Assembly: GCA_031539345.1 (NCBI GenBank)
Contig: JAVKMO010000017.1
Span: 62,001 to 126,000, forward strand
Direction: 5' to 3'
Source of the DNA: JAVKMO01 sp031539345
Lineage (GTDB): Bacteria; Bacteroidota; Bacteroidia; Chitinophagales; Chitinophagaceae
Length of the DNA: 64,000 bases
Shown here one piece after another: positions 36,785 to 45,937 of the stretch. Made by a program: the position numbers and the translations under genes. Within the stretch, counting starts at the first letter, position 1. Each line of letters opens with the position of its first letter. The notes beneath the pieces were generated by a model. It made no database searches and was not told the DNA's origin. It worked only from the letters and a program-made list of their open reading frames with translations.

Positions 36785-37588
36785 ATGAAAGTCTTTTTAT
36801 TCATACTTCCTCTTCTGTTTTATTGCACACCGAAGAAACAACCCCAAACAAATAGTACTCCACCCTCAACAGACAACAAAGAGCAAAGTGGTTCACAAAA
36901 GAGTACAAATTTTTTATATGAAGGCAATTTGCCGTGTGAAAAAAAATGTAAATTGAACGAAAAAATTGTATTCTCTGAAGATGGTCATTTTGTTCTAACA
37001 GAAGAGCATCGACTTGCTGGAAGTGTGCCAGCCTTAGAAATTAAAAAAGGAAAATGGAAGCAAGTGTCAGACTCTTATATTTTAAATTCCCCCAATTTGC
37101 CTAACCAAGTATACCTGATTAAGTCGGATAGTGTACTTGTTAAAATTCAAGCGGACAAAGGAGCAACAAATACAAACGCCCGCTCAACTTCATACAGATT
37201 AACAAAACAAACACTGTTGAAAGCAGAAGATTTCAATGGTGCGTATTTTAATCCCAAACAGATAAAGGGGCAAGGGGCACGCATTATTAACATTCAAAAT
37301 TTTAATGACGCCTTGGTTGAGGTTGTTTTTAACAAGTCCACACAAATGACTCATGGTTGTATCCTAAAAGCAAAAGCGCCATTTGTTAATAATCAAATTG
37401 TCGTTAGTTTTAAAGATTTTAACAAAAGAGCAAAGTCGTCTTTAGTGCTTACTCCAACAAAAATAAAAGATGGGGTTGTCATTAGTTTTACGGCACGTAT
37501 TTTTGGTGAAGAAGATGAGGATTTTATTTGGAGTAAAATTTGTAATGATGGAGGAAAGGTTTCGGGAACATTTACGCGCCAATTTTAA
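36785..37588 (+). CDS. NlpE-like envelope lipoprotein
   Basis: Predicted lipoprotein whose first half resembles NlpE, the copper-response and outer-membrane stress sensor: residues 45-100 read FLYEGNLPCEKKCKLNEKIVF, then FSEDGHFVLTEEHR and KKGKWKQVSDSYIL, the NlpE N-terminal barrel pattern. NlpE has CxxC near LPC; here it is CEKKC, spaced one residue wider. The start (MKVFLFILPLLFYCTPKK) has a lipobox-like Cys14, but Tyr at -1 is unusual, so lipidation is likely but not sure. Residues 140-267 match nothing I can name. A YceI-like gene follows on the same strand. Confidence 0.65.
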   Translation: MKVFLFILPLLFYCTPKKQPQTNSTPPSTDNKEQSGSQKSTNFLYEGNLPCEKKCKLNEKIVFSEDGHFVLTEEHRLAGSVPALEIKKGKWKQVSDSYILNSPNLPNQVYLIKSDSVLVKIQADKGATNTNARSTSYRLTKQTLLKAEDFNGAYFNPKQIKGQGARIINIQNFNDALVEVVFNKSTQMTHGCILKAKAPFVNNQIVVSFKDFNKRAKSSLVLTPTKIKDGVVISFTARIFGEEDEDFIWSKICNDGGKVSGTFTRQF

Positions 37589-37599
37589 ACGGCTTTTAC

Positions 37600-37607
37600 T
37601 ATATTTG
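37600..37607 (+). promoter_or_regulatory. Candidate -7 box for the YceI-like gene
   Basis: TATATTTG is an exact TAnnTTTG match, 44 nt before the YceI ATG and just after the lipoprotein stop. A -33 TTTG is not obvious at 19-21 bp upstream. Confidence 0.4.
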
Positions 37608-37651
37608 ACCATCATCTCTACCACGTTTTTTGTATTTAAAAATAAAGCATT

Positions 37652-38254
37652 ATGATTAAAATTATTTTTTCTGTTCTTGTTGCTTTTTGCTTTTTTGTAA
37701 TCCCTCATGTTTCATTGGCTCAAAAAACAGAATTAGAAAAATGGAAATTAGACAAAGGAAATTCTAAACTAACCTTTGCTGTAGAGCACATGGAGATTTC
37801 TGAAGTTGAGGGAAGATTTTCTGATTTTGACGTCCTTTTAAACATGAATGAACTTGACCTTGAAAAAGCAACCGCAACAATTCTTGTTTCATCAAAGAGC
37901 GTTAATACAGGAAATGAAGAGCGTGACAAACACCTTAAAAGTCATGATTTTTTGTATGTAGAAAAGTTTCCGAAAATGGTTTTTGAATCTAAACAATTTG
38001 TTAAAATAGACAGCATAAATTACAAGTTAAAAGGAAACTTAACGATAAGGGCAATAACGAAAGGAGTTGAATTAGACGTTAAAATGAGCAAGTCTATTAA
38101 AGATTTATGGGGCAAGGAGAGAATTGGGTTAAAAATAACAGGAGCAATTGAACGAAGTCGATTTGGACTTACATTAAACACAATTTTAGAAACGGGCTTA
38201 TTGGCGATAGGTAAAAACATAGAAATTAAAAGCACCTTACAGTTTTTTAAATAA
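37652..38254 (+). CDS. YceI-family periplasmic lipocalin-like protein
   Basis: A signal peptide of about 24 residues ends at SLAQ; the remaining 175 residues follow the YceI fold, a beta barrel that binds polyprenyl-type lipids: WKLDKGNSKLTFAVEHM, FSDFDVLLNMNE, STKSVNT-like SSKSVNTGNEERDKHLKSHDF, and the late KITGAIERSRFGLTLN. Members are linked to isoprenoid quinone handling and alkaline stress. Its 200 aa are typical. It is followed 43 bp later by ribBA on the same strand. The physiological ligand is unknown. Confidence 0.9.
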   Translation: MIKIIFSVLVAFCFFVIPHVSLAQKTELEKWKLDKGNSKLTFAVEHMEISEVEGRFSDFDVLLNMNELDLEKATATILVSSKSVNTGNEERDKHLKSHDFLYVEKFPKMVFESKQFVKIDSINYKLKGNLTIRAITKGVELDVKMSKSIKDLWGKERIGLKITGAIERSRFGLTLNTILETGLLAIGKNIEIKSTLQFFK

Positions 38255-38297
38255 TTTAAATGTTAATAACCATTTCATCGCCTTATCACATTGTTAA

Positions 38298-39491
38298 ATG
38301 AACACCATAGAGCAAGCCTTAGAAGATATTAAGAACGGAAAAATGGTTGTTGTGGTTGATGACGAAGACCGAGAAAACGAAGGCGATTTAATTATTGCAT
38401 CTCGCTTTGCAAGCCCAGAAGCCATTAATTTTATGAGCAAGGAGGCGCGCGGATTGATTTGTATTGCCCTTACAGAGGACCGATGCAAAGAACTGCAATT
38501 AGACCTTATGGTCAAAGACAATACCGCATCTCACGAAACACCATTTACCGTTTCTGTAGATTTAATTGGTGAAGGTTGTACAACCGGCATTTCAGCACAC
38601 GACAGATCCAAAACCATTTTTGCATTATTAAATCCGCTCACTCGCCCACAACAATTAGGTCGTCCTGGACACATTTTTCCTTTGCGAGCAAGAAGAGGCG
38701 GAGTTCTTAAACGCACCGGACACACAGAAGCTGCGGTTGATTTGAGTCAGCTTGCTGGGTTAGAGCAGTCTGGCGTTTTGGTAGAAATTATGAATGATGA
38801 TGGCACAATGGCGAGATTGCCCCAATTGCTTGTATTTGCCCAAAAACATCAACTTAAAATTATTACGATTAAAGATTTAGTTGCCTATAAAATGTTGTAT
38901 GGAAGTTTTGTAGAACAAAAAATAGAAGTACAGTTGCCTACGAAATATGGCAATTTTGTATTGAAAGCCTTTGAGGATATAGAAAATAATCAACAGCATT
39001 TTGCCCTTTGCAAAGGTTCTTGGAAGGCAGAAGAATCCGTTTTAACTCGGGTTCACTCGTCTTGTTTTACTGGCGACATTTTACACTCTTTGCGTTGTGA
39101 TTGTGGCGAACAGTTAAACGCTTCTTTGGAAATGATAGAGGCTGAAGGCAAGGGCGTATTATTATACATGAATCAAGAGGGTCGAGGCATCGGACTCATG
39201 AATAAATTAAAAGCGTATCAATTGCAAGAACAAGGCTTAGACACAGTAGAAGCTAATCTGCACTTAGGCTTTAAAGCAGACGAAAGAGACTATGGCGTAG
39301 GGGCACAAATTTTGAGAGCATTAGGAATTAAAAAAATGAAACTCATTTCTAATAACCCCATTAAACGAAAGGGTTTAGAAGGTTATGGGTTAGAAATTAC
39401 CGCATGTGTGCCGATTAAAATTGTCAGTAACGCCCACAATAAAACCTATCTCGCCACTAAAAAAAACAAACTTGGACACGATTTAGACTGA
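38298..39491 (+). CDS. ribBA: Bifunctional 3,4-DHBP synthase / GTP cyclohydrolase II
   Basis: Feeds both branches of riboflavin synthesis. The first domain (residues 1-200) has VVVDDEDRENEGDLI with the metal-binding Glu, and DLIGEGCTTGISAHDRSKTI and HTEAAVDLSQLAG typical of RibB. The second domain (205-397) is GTP cyclohydrolase II: the zinc cysteines are in SSCFTGDILHSLRCDCGEQL, and NQEGRGIGLMNKLKAYQLQ and DERDYGVGAQILRALG are present. At 397 aa it is a standard fused enzyme. There is no FMN riboswitch in the 43 bp upstream. It is the last gene before grpE-dnaJ. Confidence 0.97.
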   Translation: MNTIEQALEDIKNGKMVVVVDDEDRENEGDLIIASRFASPEAINFMSKEARGLICIALTEDRCKELQLDLMVKDNTASHETPFTVSVDLIGEGCTTGISAHDRSKTIFALLNPLTRPQQLGRPGHIFPLRARRGGVLKRTGHTEAAVDLSQLAGLEQSGVLVEIMNDDGTMARLPQLLVFAQKHQLKIITIKDLVAYKMLYGSFVEQKIEVQLPTKYGNFVLKAFEDIENNQQHFALCKGSWKAEESVLTRVHSSCFTGDILHSLRCDCGEQLNASLEMIEAEGKGVLLYMNQEGRGIGLMNKLKAYQLQEQGLDTVEANLHLGFKADERDYGVGAQILRALGIKKMKLISNNPIKRKGLEGYGLEITACVPIKIVSNAHNKTYLATKKNKLGHDLD

Positions 39492-39662
39492 GCTGACAAT
39501 CTTGCCTAAAAGGTTTTTGGTTTGAGTAATAATTACCTGCTTGCAAAGAAAAAAATGACTTTTCGGCAAAGCGTTTTTATTGGCATAAGATTTGATTGTT
39601 AAACCCGAAACGCATTACAATACAAAATATTTTTTTTATCTCATTTTACTGAATTTTAATTT

Positions 39663-40193
39663 ATGGACAACGACACCCCCGACAACGTTATACAAAGTAC
39701 AGAAGAAAATCTTATACAACCAGAAGCACAAAACACGCAAGAAATTTCTAAAGCAGACCAATTAGAAGTCGAAAAAAAAGAACTTCAAGACAAATATCTC
39801 CGTTTGGTGGCAGAATTTGACAACTATAAAAAACGAAACGCAAAAGAGCGAATAGATTTGATTCAAACCGCAGGAAAAGACATTCTTTTTTCTTTGTTAG
39901 ACGTATTAGACGATTCTGAAAGAGCAACGGCACAATTGGAAAAAGAAACCGACATCACAAAAATTAAAGAAGGAACAACATTGGTTTTTTCTAAATTCAA
40001 AAGTATCCTGCTCCAAAAAGGTTTAAAAAAAATGGACAGTCTGAATCAACCATTCAACACAGAAACGCAAGAAGCAATTACAGAAATTGAAACCGCCGAA
40101 GACAAAAAAGGGCTTGTTGTAGATGTTGTACAAGACGGCTATTTTTTAAATGACAAGCTAATTCGCTTTGCAAAAGTCGTGGTTGGCAAATAA
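39663..40193 (+). CDS. grpE: Nucleotide exchange factor GrpE
   Basis: Releases ADP from DnaK. A disordered acidic N-terminus (residues 1-35) leads into the long dimerisation helix (ELQDKYLRLVAEFDNYKKRN), then the beta domain ending PFNTETQEAITEIE and VVDVVQDGYFLNDKLIRFAKVVVGK, the classic GrpE C-terminus. Length 176 aa. It precedes dnaJ by 27 bp, making the usual chaperone pair; dnaK is not in the window. I see no CIRCE or other clear heat-shock operator in the 171 bp upstream. Confidence 0.97.
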   Translation: MDNDTPDNVIQSTEENLIQPEAQNTQEISKADQLEVEKKELQDKYLRLVAEFDNYKKRNAKERIDLIQTAGKDILFSLLDVLDDSERATAQLEKETDITKIKEGTTLVFSKFKSILLQKGLKKMDSLNQPFNTETQEAITEIETAEDKKGLVVDVVQDGYFLNDKLIRFAKVVVGK

Positions 40194-40220
40194 TTTTTAT
40201 TTCATTTTAGAACGCTATCA

Positions 40221-41360
40221 ATGGCTAAAAGAGACTATTACGAAACACTTGGCGTAAGCAAAAACGCAAGTGCTGAAGAGATTAAAAAAGCATATCGCAA
40301 ACTTGCTATGCAATATCACCCGGACAAGAATCCCGGCGACAAGGCGTCAGAAGAAAAATTTAAAGAAGCGGCAGAAGCCTATGACGTGCTTAGTACATCA
40401 GACAAAAAAGCACAATACGATCGCTTTGGACACGCAGGAATGGGCAGCGGGTCAAGCAACTTCAATAATAACGAAGACATTTTTTCACACTTTGGTGACA
40501 TTTTTGGAGACGGGGGATTTGGTGGCTTCTTTGGCGGACAAGGCAGGAGTTCACAAGGGGGAAGAGCAAAAGGAACAAACCTCCGCATTAAATTAAAACT
40601 CACTTTAGAAGAAATTTTTAAAGGTGAAACCAAAATTGTTAAAATTAAAAAATCAGTTTCTTGTACAACTTGTAGCGGGTCTGGAGCAAAAGATAAAAAT
40701 AGCATCAGCACCTGTAAAAGTTGCGGAGGTGCAGGGCAAGTAAAAAAAGTAGTCAATACTTTTTTGGGACAAATGCAAACAGCCGTAACGTGCAATACGT
40801 GTAGCGGACAAGGAAAAACAATAACAAAAAAATGCGATACATGTAGCGGACAAGGCAAAGTAATGGGCGAAGAAACCGTACACATTAAAGTGCCGCCAGG
40901 AATACAAGAGGGCATGCAATTGAACATTCAAGGCAAAGGAAATGCAGGAGAAAATGGCGGGCCAGCAGGCGATTTATATGTTCTTATCGAAGAAGAAGAG
41001 CATACCCTTTTTCAAAGAGACGGCTTGCATATTGTGCACGATTTGTATCTTTCTTTTACAGATGCTGTTTTTGGCACAAATGTAGAAGCTCCAACTTTAG
41101 ACGGAAAAGCAAAAATTAAAATTCCCGAAGGAACGCATAGTGGAAAGGTTTTTCGCTTGAAAGGAAAGGGCTTTAAGTCTGTAGAAAACCACTACGACCA
41201 AGGCGACCAATTGATACATATTATTATTTGGACTCCTCAAAAATTAAATGAAGCCGAAAAAGAACTCCTCCTTCAACTAAAAGATTCGCCGCACTTTCAA
41301 CCGCAACCAGACAGAAAAGACAAATCGTTTTTTCAACGCATGAAGGAAATGTTTGCTTAA
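40221..41360 (+). CDS. dnaJ: Chaperone protein DnaJ (type I J-protein)
   Basis: DnaK co-chaperone that stimulates ATP hydrolysis and delivers unfolded clients. The J domain has the HPD motif at residues 33-35. A Gly/Phe-rich region with GFGGFFGGQG follows. Four CxxCxGxG zinc motifs are present (CTTCSGSG, CKSCGGAG, CNTCSGQG, CDTCSGQG), then the substrate-binding domains ending GKGFKSVENHYDQGD. It is 379 aa, as usual for type I. It is in an operon with grpE. A hairpin follows at 41408-41438. Confidence 0.97.
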   Translation: MAKRDYYETLGVSKNASAEEIKKAYRKLAMQYHPDKNPGDKASEEKFKEAAEAYDVLSTSDKKAQYDRFGHAGMGSGSSNFNNNEDIFSHFGDIFGDGGFGGFFGGQGRSSQGGRAKGTNLRIKLKLTLEEIFKGETKIVKIKKSVSCTTCSGSGAKDKNSISTCKSCGGAGQVKKVVNTFLGQMQTAVTCNTCSGQGKTITKKCDTCSGQGKVMGEETVHIKVPPGIQEGMQLNIQGKGNAGENGGPAGDLYVLIEEEEHTLFQRDGLHIVHDLYLSFTDAVFGTNVEAPTLDGKAKIKIPEGTHSGKVFRLKGKGFKSVENHYDQGDQLIHIIIWTPQKLNEAEKELLLQLKDSPHFQPQPDRKDKSFFQRMKEMFA

Positions 41361-41400
41361 AAAATAGTGCTTGAATACGTTGTTGTATTTGTTAGGGTAT

Positions 41401-41438
41401 GAAAAACAGTTGATCAACTTGCTTTTTTCAGATCAACT
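41401..41438 (-). terminator. Likely terminator for the hisS operon (minus strand)
   Basis: The inverted repeat AGTTGATC (41408-41415) and GATCAACT (41431-41438), with a 15-nt loop, is followed on the minus strand by GTTTTTC. It lies between the convergent dnaJ and PaiB-like genes. Confidence 0.4.
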
Positions 41439-41474
41439 AAACAGGTATTTCACCTATTTCATTTTCAATAATCA

Positions 41475-42107
41475 TCAATGCGGATAAGGGCATTTGGTTT
41501 GTTCCATTTCTTGAGCAATGGCAAGGCTGTCGGTGCGGTTGAGTTGTTTTAATTCTTGAATAATGTTGGCAAAATCCTTTTCGCTTCGATTTTGTGATAG
41601 TTTTTTTGCAGCATCAATATTTATTATTTCTATATCAAAAGCAACGAGTCCTTTCATTTGTCCGTGAACAGTTTGATGTGGCAAACGAGCAAGGTCTAAG
41701 TGTGTAGATGTCGTCGCTTCGTGTTGTTTAACAATGTTGTCTAAGTGTTCATAGACTATTTTTTCATCGTCAATGATTGTCAACTTACCTTCTATTTGTA
41801 TCGAAATATAATTCCACGTAGGCACTTCTGGAATACTATACCAAGAAGAAGAAATATAAGTATGAGGGCCTTGAAAAACGCATAACACATTTGGGTTTGT
41901 AAGAATTTTTTTTGTTTGAGGGTTGGCTTTTGAAATGTGTCCACGCAAATAAAATTTATCGTTGCCTTGTTCTACAATTTCAAAAATGGTATGCGTTGCC
42001 ATTGGAAATTTTTCTCCAACACTAATCAACGTGCCAAATGTATTGTCGTGTAAGAAAGACAAAATGCTTTTTGAATCTTCATTTCTGTATTGTTTCGGTA
42101 TGTGCAT
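41475..42107 (-). CDS. PaiB-like FMN-binding split-barrel protein
   Basis: The 210-aa product begins MHIPKQYRNEDSKSILSFLH, typical of the PaiB/FMN-binding negative-regulator family of the flavin reductase and pyridoxamine-oxidase split barrel. Further on are FGTLISVGEKFPMATHTIF, YLRGHISKANPQ, VFQGPHTYISSSWY and VPTWNYISIQIEGKL, all recognised family positions around the FMN site. PaiB was named as a sporulation and protease repressor in Bacillus, but most homologues probably are flavin or redox enzymes, and a DNA-binding function is not supported here. It ends the six-gene minus-strand run, 9 bp after hisS. Confidence 0.85.
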   Translation of the reverse strand: MHIPKQYRNEDSKSILSFLHDNTFGTLISVGEKFPMATHTIFEIVEQGNDKFYLRGHISKANPQTKKILTNPNVLCVFQGPHTYISSSWYSIPEVPTWNYISIQIEGKLTIIDDEKIVYEHLDNIVKQHEATTSTHLDLARLPHQTVHGQMKGLVAFDIEIINIDAAKKLSQNRSEKDFANIIQELKQLNRTDSLAIAQEMEQTKCPYPH

Positions 42108-42116
42108 AAAGAGCGG

Positions 42117-43502
42117 TTATATTGAAGCAAAGTTTTGCAATTCGATTTTTAACGTTGTGTTGGTTTTGATTTCAGCAAAAGGCAGTACTTTCTCTTTTCC
42201 TGTAACAATGTTTTTGACCTTTACAATTTGTTGTTGAATTTCTTGTTCTCCGATAATCATCACAAGAGGAATATTTTTTTTCTCGGCATACTTGAATTGC
42301 TTTTCGAGTTTGTCTTTTTGATGGTACACTTCACACGCAACTCCTTGCAGACGAAGTGCTACAGAGAGTTCTAAAACAGTTTTCATTTCGCTTTCTCCCA
42401 TGTTAAAAAATAAACAAGAGAATGGTTGATGTAAGGTTGATGGAAAAAGTTGTAACTCTTCCATTACGTCAAAAATTCTATCAATACCAAAAGAAATGCC
42501 CACTCCAGATAAATTTTCTACTCCCATACTTGCCGTCAGGTTGTCGTACCTTCCGCCGCCACCAATGCTGCCCATTTGAACAGATTTCGTTTTTACTTCA
42601 AAAATTAAACCAGTATAATAATCTAACCCACGCGCAAGAGTAAGGTCAATTTCAACTGTTGTATGTGAAGAGTTGTTTTGATGTTGGAGTACATATTCTA
42701 TTTCATTAAGACCTTTTTTCGACAATTCGGACGATGCAAAAAAAGTTTTTAACGCTTCTATTTTTTCGGCATTTTTAAGCATTGCATTGATAGAAAAAAA
42801 AGTACGCAATGTTTCAATTTCTGTTTGGGTCAACTTTCCTTCAAGTTCTTGCAAAGCACCATCTACGCCAATTTTGTCGATTTTGTCTATCGCAATAAAT
42901 ACGCTTGTCGCATTTTCTGTTATTCCAACGTGTTCAATCAATGCACTTAGAATTTTTCGCGAATTGATTTTAATACTCGTTTGGGGGATTTTTAAAGTGT
43001 CAAAAACAGATTGATAAATGTGGACAAATTCTACTTCATGCAATAACGAATTGCTGCCAACCAAATCAGCATCACATTGAAAAAATTCTCTGTATCGCCC
43101 ACGTTGAGGTCTATCTCCTCTCCATACAGGTTGAATTTGATACCGTTTAAAAGGCATTGTGAGAGAGCCGTAATTCATTGTAACAAAGCGTGCAAAAGGG
43201 ATTGTTAAATCGTATCGCAATGCACGGTCGCTGATTTTTGCAACGAGTTGTTTGGTGTCTGTTGCGGCAGTACTATCTTTAAAAATGTCACCGTTATTCA
43301 AAATTCTAAAAATCAATTTTTCACCCTCTTCTCCATATTTTCCAAGTAGCGTATTTGTGTTTTCAACGCACGGTGTTTCTAAAGGTTCAAAGCCATACAA
43401 AGAAAAAAAATGTTTGATTGTATTGATGATGAAATATCTTTTTTGTAGTGTAATGCCGTAAAAATCTCTCGTGCCTTTTGGTAAACTAAGTTGTTGTTTC
43501 AT
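42117..43502 (-). CDS. hisS: Histidine-tRNA ligase
   Basis: Class II aminoacyl-tRNA synthetase charging tRNA-His. It has motif 1 around KRYFIINTIKHFFSLYGFEPLETP, motif 2 in RYQIQPVWRGDRPQRGRYREFFQCD, histidine-binding segments LARGLDYYTGLIFEV and motif 3 in GGGRYDNLT...GVGISFGIDRI. The C-terminal anticodon-binding domain (about residues 365-461) begins at the CLFFNMGESE stretch. Length 461 aa, slightly longer than the E. coli enzyme (424) and usual for Bacteroidota. It lies 12 bp after the nitrilase gene in the operon. Confidence 0.96.
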   Translation of the reverse strand: MKQQLSLPKGTRDFYGITLQKRYFIINTIKHFFSLYGFEPLETPCVENTNTLLGKYGEEGEKLIFRILNNGDIFKDSTAATDTKQLVAKISDRALRYDLTIPFARFVTMNYGSLTMPFKRYQIQPVWRGDRPQRGRYREFFQCDADLVGSNSLLHEVEFVHIYQSVFDTLKIPQTSIKINSRKILSALIEHVGITENATSVFIAIDKIDKIGVDGALQELEGKLTQTEIETLRTFFSINAMLKNAEKIEALKTFFASSELSKKGLNEIEYVLQHQNNSSHTTVEIDLTLARGLDYYTGLIFEVKTKSVQMGSIGGGGRYDNLTASMGVENLSGVGISFGIDRIFDVMEELQLFPSTLHQPFSCLFFNMGESEMKTVLELSVALRLQGVACEVYHQKDKLEKQFKYAEKKNIPLVMIIGEQEIQQQIVKVKNIVTGKEKVLPFAEIKTNTTLKIELQNFASI

Positions 43503-43514
43503 AGAAAATAGATG

Positions 43515-44306
43515 TTATTGCGTTGGTAGTAAAAAAAAATTGTCGGCATCTTGCCCAAAATCAAAATATTGTCGTATCGATTTTATTGCGTTGTGTTGAA
43601 AGGCATAAGTGGCAGTTGTTTCAGTATCTCCTAAAGCACTTACCGTTTCTCCCAAAGGGTTGATGATGCAAGATTGTCCATTATATAAAATTCCATTTTC
43701 GTCTGTCCCAATGCGGTTTACGCCAATCACAAAACATTGATTTTCGATTGCACGTGCGGTCAATAAACTTTTCCATTGCGTAATTCTTGTTGCGGGCCAA
43801 TTGGCAACGCAAACCAAAATGTCATATTCTGTATTGGCTGGTTTTTGTCTGCACCAAACGGGAAAGCGAATGTCATAACAGATAGTAGAAAAAAGTTTCC
43901 ATCCATTTACAGAATTGATGCTTCTTGTTGTGCCTGAAGTGTAAAATTGGTCTTCTTGGGCATAAGAAAATAAATGCTTTTTGTCATACGTATTGATTTG
44001 ACCGTTCGGATAAATCCAACATAGGCGATTAAAACAATTTTCATCTTCTTTAATCATCACACTAACAACTAAAATGCAACGATATTTTTGAGACATTGTT
44101 TTTAATTCGGCTATTGTTTCACCGTTCATTTTTTCTGCATGAACAGTGTTGTTAGAAAAACCCGTTGTAAATAATTCTGGTAAAATAACCACGTGAGCAG
44201 GCTCTTTGGATTGTTGTAAGACAGCATTGAGATAACTCAAATTTGCTTCTTTATTTTCCCAAGAACTGGGTGCTTGAACAAGTCGAATTGAAAGGTCTGT
44301 TTTCAT
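43515..44306 (-). CDS. Omega-amidase-type carbon-nitrogen hydrolase (nitrilase superfamily)
   Basis: Predicted to hydrolyse small amides such as alpha-ketoglutaramate. The Glu-Lys-Cys triad is visible: the Glu in VVILPELFTTGFSNN, Lys in DKKHLFSYAQED and Cys143 in TICYDIRFPVWCR. Closest in pattern to YafV/Nit2 omega-amidases (263 aa). Those repair by-products of glutamine transaminases, including those in methionine salvage, which is compatible with metF two genes upstream, though this is only contextual. Its start overlaps the stop of the DUF4294 gene by one base. Confidence 0.87.
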   Translation of the reverse strand: MKTDLSIRLVQAPSSWENKEANLSYLNAVLQQSKEPAHVVILPELFTTGFSNNTVHAEKMNGETIAELKTMSQKYRCILVVSVMIKEDENCFNRLCWIYPNGQINTYDKKHLFSYAQEDQFYTSGTTRSINSVNGWKLFSTICYDIRFPVWCRQKPANTEYDILVCVANWPATRITQWKSLLTARAIENQCFVIGVNRIGTDENGILYNGQSCIINPLGETVSALGDTETTATYAFQHNAIKSIRQYFDFGQDADNFFLLPTQ

Positions 44307-44914
44307 TAAAATCCGTAGGTTTTTTGTGCTTCAATCAAAAGGCTTTCCATTTCCATGTCTTCTCCCTTGGGTTCATATTTTTTTGTTAGAGAATTGCCAA
44401 ATAAAAGTGCGAATGCTTGCCAAGTAATTGCGGTTGTTGCGCCGCGTTGTAATTTAATAATATCAAAACACGTTAATCCCATTTCTCGGTGAATGAGTTT
44501 AATCAAAATTTTGCCTTGATAAGTTGTCATGTTTAATAATCGGTCGGTGAACTTTTCTTTCAATTCTTTTTCTTTTCCTGCAAGATAGGCTTCGAGTTTT
44601 CTTGGGTTTTTAATGCTCAGTTTGCTCACGTTAATGTCGTTGATAATTTCTTTAATGGCTTTCATGTAAGGATACGCAAGAAATACAGTTCGTTTTAATT
44701 TATACCATTCTTTGCGTCTGTTTCTTTGTTCTTCGGTCAAAACGGCATAAATATCGACAGGCTCTAATTCTCTAAACATCATCCATTCGTCTCCATACCA
44801 CAAACCTTGCACAACGATGGTGTCATTTACGCCCAGTTGAATTGGCGGTCGTTGTTGTGCCATCATTACACTCGCTAATGAAACAACCATGAACAAAAAT
44901 AAAACAAGTCGCAT
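44306..44914 (-). CDS. DUF4294-family exported protein
   Basis: Bacteroidota-specific family of unknown function. The ATG at 44914 begins a signal peptide (MRLVLFLFMVVSLASVMMAQ) and gives 202 aa; an earlier in-frame ATG at 44962 would place 16 hydrophilic residues before it and I prefer the later start. The family core is visible: VVQGLWYGDEWMMFRELEPVDIY, RKEWYKLKRTVFLAYPYMK, then NMTTYQGKILIKLIHREMG and TAITWQAFALLFG. The protein is probably periplasmic. It lies between metF and the nitrilase in the operon. Confidence 0.85.
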   Translation of the reverse strand: MRLVLFLFMVVSLASVMMAQQRPPIQLGVNDTIVVQGLWYGDEWMMFRELEPVDIYAVLTEEQRNRRKEWYKLKRTVFLAYPYMKAIKEIINDINVSKLSIKNPRKLEAYLAGKEKELKEKFTDRLLNMTTYQGKILIKLIHREMGLTCFDIIKLQRGATTAITWQAFALLFGNSLTKKYEPKGEDMEMESLLIEAQKTYGF

Positions 44915-44962
44915 ACGCAAAACATCAAACAAGGGCAATATGTTAATGGGTCTGTTTTTCAA

Positions 44963-45919
44963 TTAAAAAATTTTGCTTACCACAGATTCTATCACTTCTG
45001 GTTTGCCTAAAGTATAATAATGCAAAACCGGTACGTTCGCCGCTTTTAATTCTTTAGACTGTTGTAACAACCATTCTGTTCCCACTTTCGCACAATCGTC
45101 ATCAGTCTTACACTTCATCACTTCTTTTGAAAGTGCTTCAGGAATATCAACTTTAAATGTGCGAGGAATAATAGTGAGTTGTTTTTTATTGACGATAGGT
45201 TTTAAACCAGGGATAATGGGAACATTGATACCTTGTTGTTTACATTTTTCTACAAACGAAAAATAATGTTTGTTGTCAAAAAACATTTGTGTTGTAATAT
45301 ATTCTCCGCCAGCACTAATTTTTTGTTTTAGATAATTCAAATCACTTTCCATGTTGGGTGCTTCAAGGTGCTTTTCTGGATAGCCTGCAACGCCAATACA
45401 AAAATTCGTTTTGCTTTCATTTTTAATTCCAGGGTCTAAGTAAATTCCTTGATTGAGTTGTGTTACTTGTTGTATCAATTCAAGTGCATATTTATTTCCA
45501 TCGGGTTCTGGTTCAAAAGAACTTTCGTTTTTCGCCGCATCACCACGCAACAAAAACACATTGTGAATACCCAAAAAATAAAGATCGATAAGTGCATTTT
45601 CTGTTTCTTGTTTACTAAATCCGCCACAAATTAAATGCGGCACGGCATCTACATTATACTTGTTCATAATTGCAGCACAAATGCCCACAGTACCGGGGCG
45701 TTTTCTCACTTCTACTTTTTCAAAAGATCCGTCCGCTTTTTTTCTAAACATAAACTCACTGCGGTGATACGTTACGTTGATAAACGACGGTTTAAATTCG
45801 ATGAGCTTTTCAAGGTGTTTGTAAATGCTGTTAATGTCTTTGCCTTTGAGTGGAGGCAAAATTTCATACGACAATAAAGTTTTGCCTTTGGCATTTTTAA
45901 TGTGTTCGATAACGTTCAT
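44963..45919 (-). CDS. metF: 5,10-methylenetetrahydrofolate reductase
   Basis: Reduces methylene-THF to 5-methyl-THF with FAD, supplying methyl groups to MetH. It begins with the AKGKTLLSYEILPPLKGKD strand (Glu of the active site) and contains INVTYHRSEF, GICAAIMNKYNVDAVPHLIC, NVFLLRGDAAKNE and GGEYITTQMFFDNKHYFSF, all standard MTHFR motifs. It is 318 aa, near bacterial norm (296) with a short extension. The downstream DUF4294 frame abuts it. metH is about 8 kb away on the opposite strand, so the two are regulated separately. Confidence 0.96.
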   Translation of the reverse strand: MNVIEHIKNAKGKTLLSYEILPPLKGKDINSIYKHLEKLIEFKPSFINVTYHRSEFMFRKKADGSFEKVEVRKRPGTVGICAAIMNKYNVDAVPHLICGGFSKQETENALIDLYFLGIHNVFLLRGDAAKNESSFEPEPDGNKYALELIQQVTQLNQGIYLDPGIKNESKTNFCIGVAGYPEKHLEAPNMESDLNYLKQKISAGGEYITTQMFFDNKHYFSFVEKCKQQGINVPIIPGLKPIVNKKQLTIIPRTFKVDIPEALSKEVMKCKTDDDCAKVGTEWLLQQSKELKAANVPVLHYYTLGKPEVIESVVSKIF

Positions 45920-45937
45920 GTTTCGTATGATTTAAGT

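Noticed and set aside
39492..39662. Heat-shock operator (CIRCE) before grpE
   Set aside because: No TTAGCACTC-N9-GAGTGCTAA type inverted repeat is visible.
40379..40927. 182-aa ORF antisense to dnaJ, rich in Cys and Pro
   Set aside because: It is the mirror of the dnaJ zinc-finger repeats and Gly-rich region; no start signal or family resemblance, and the + strand gene is certain.
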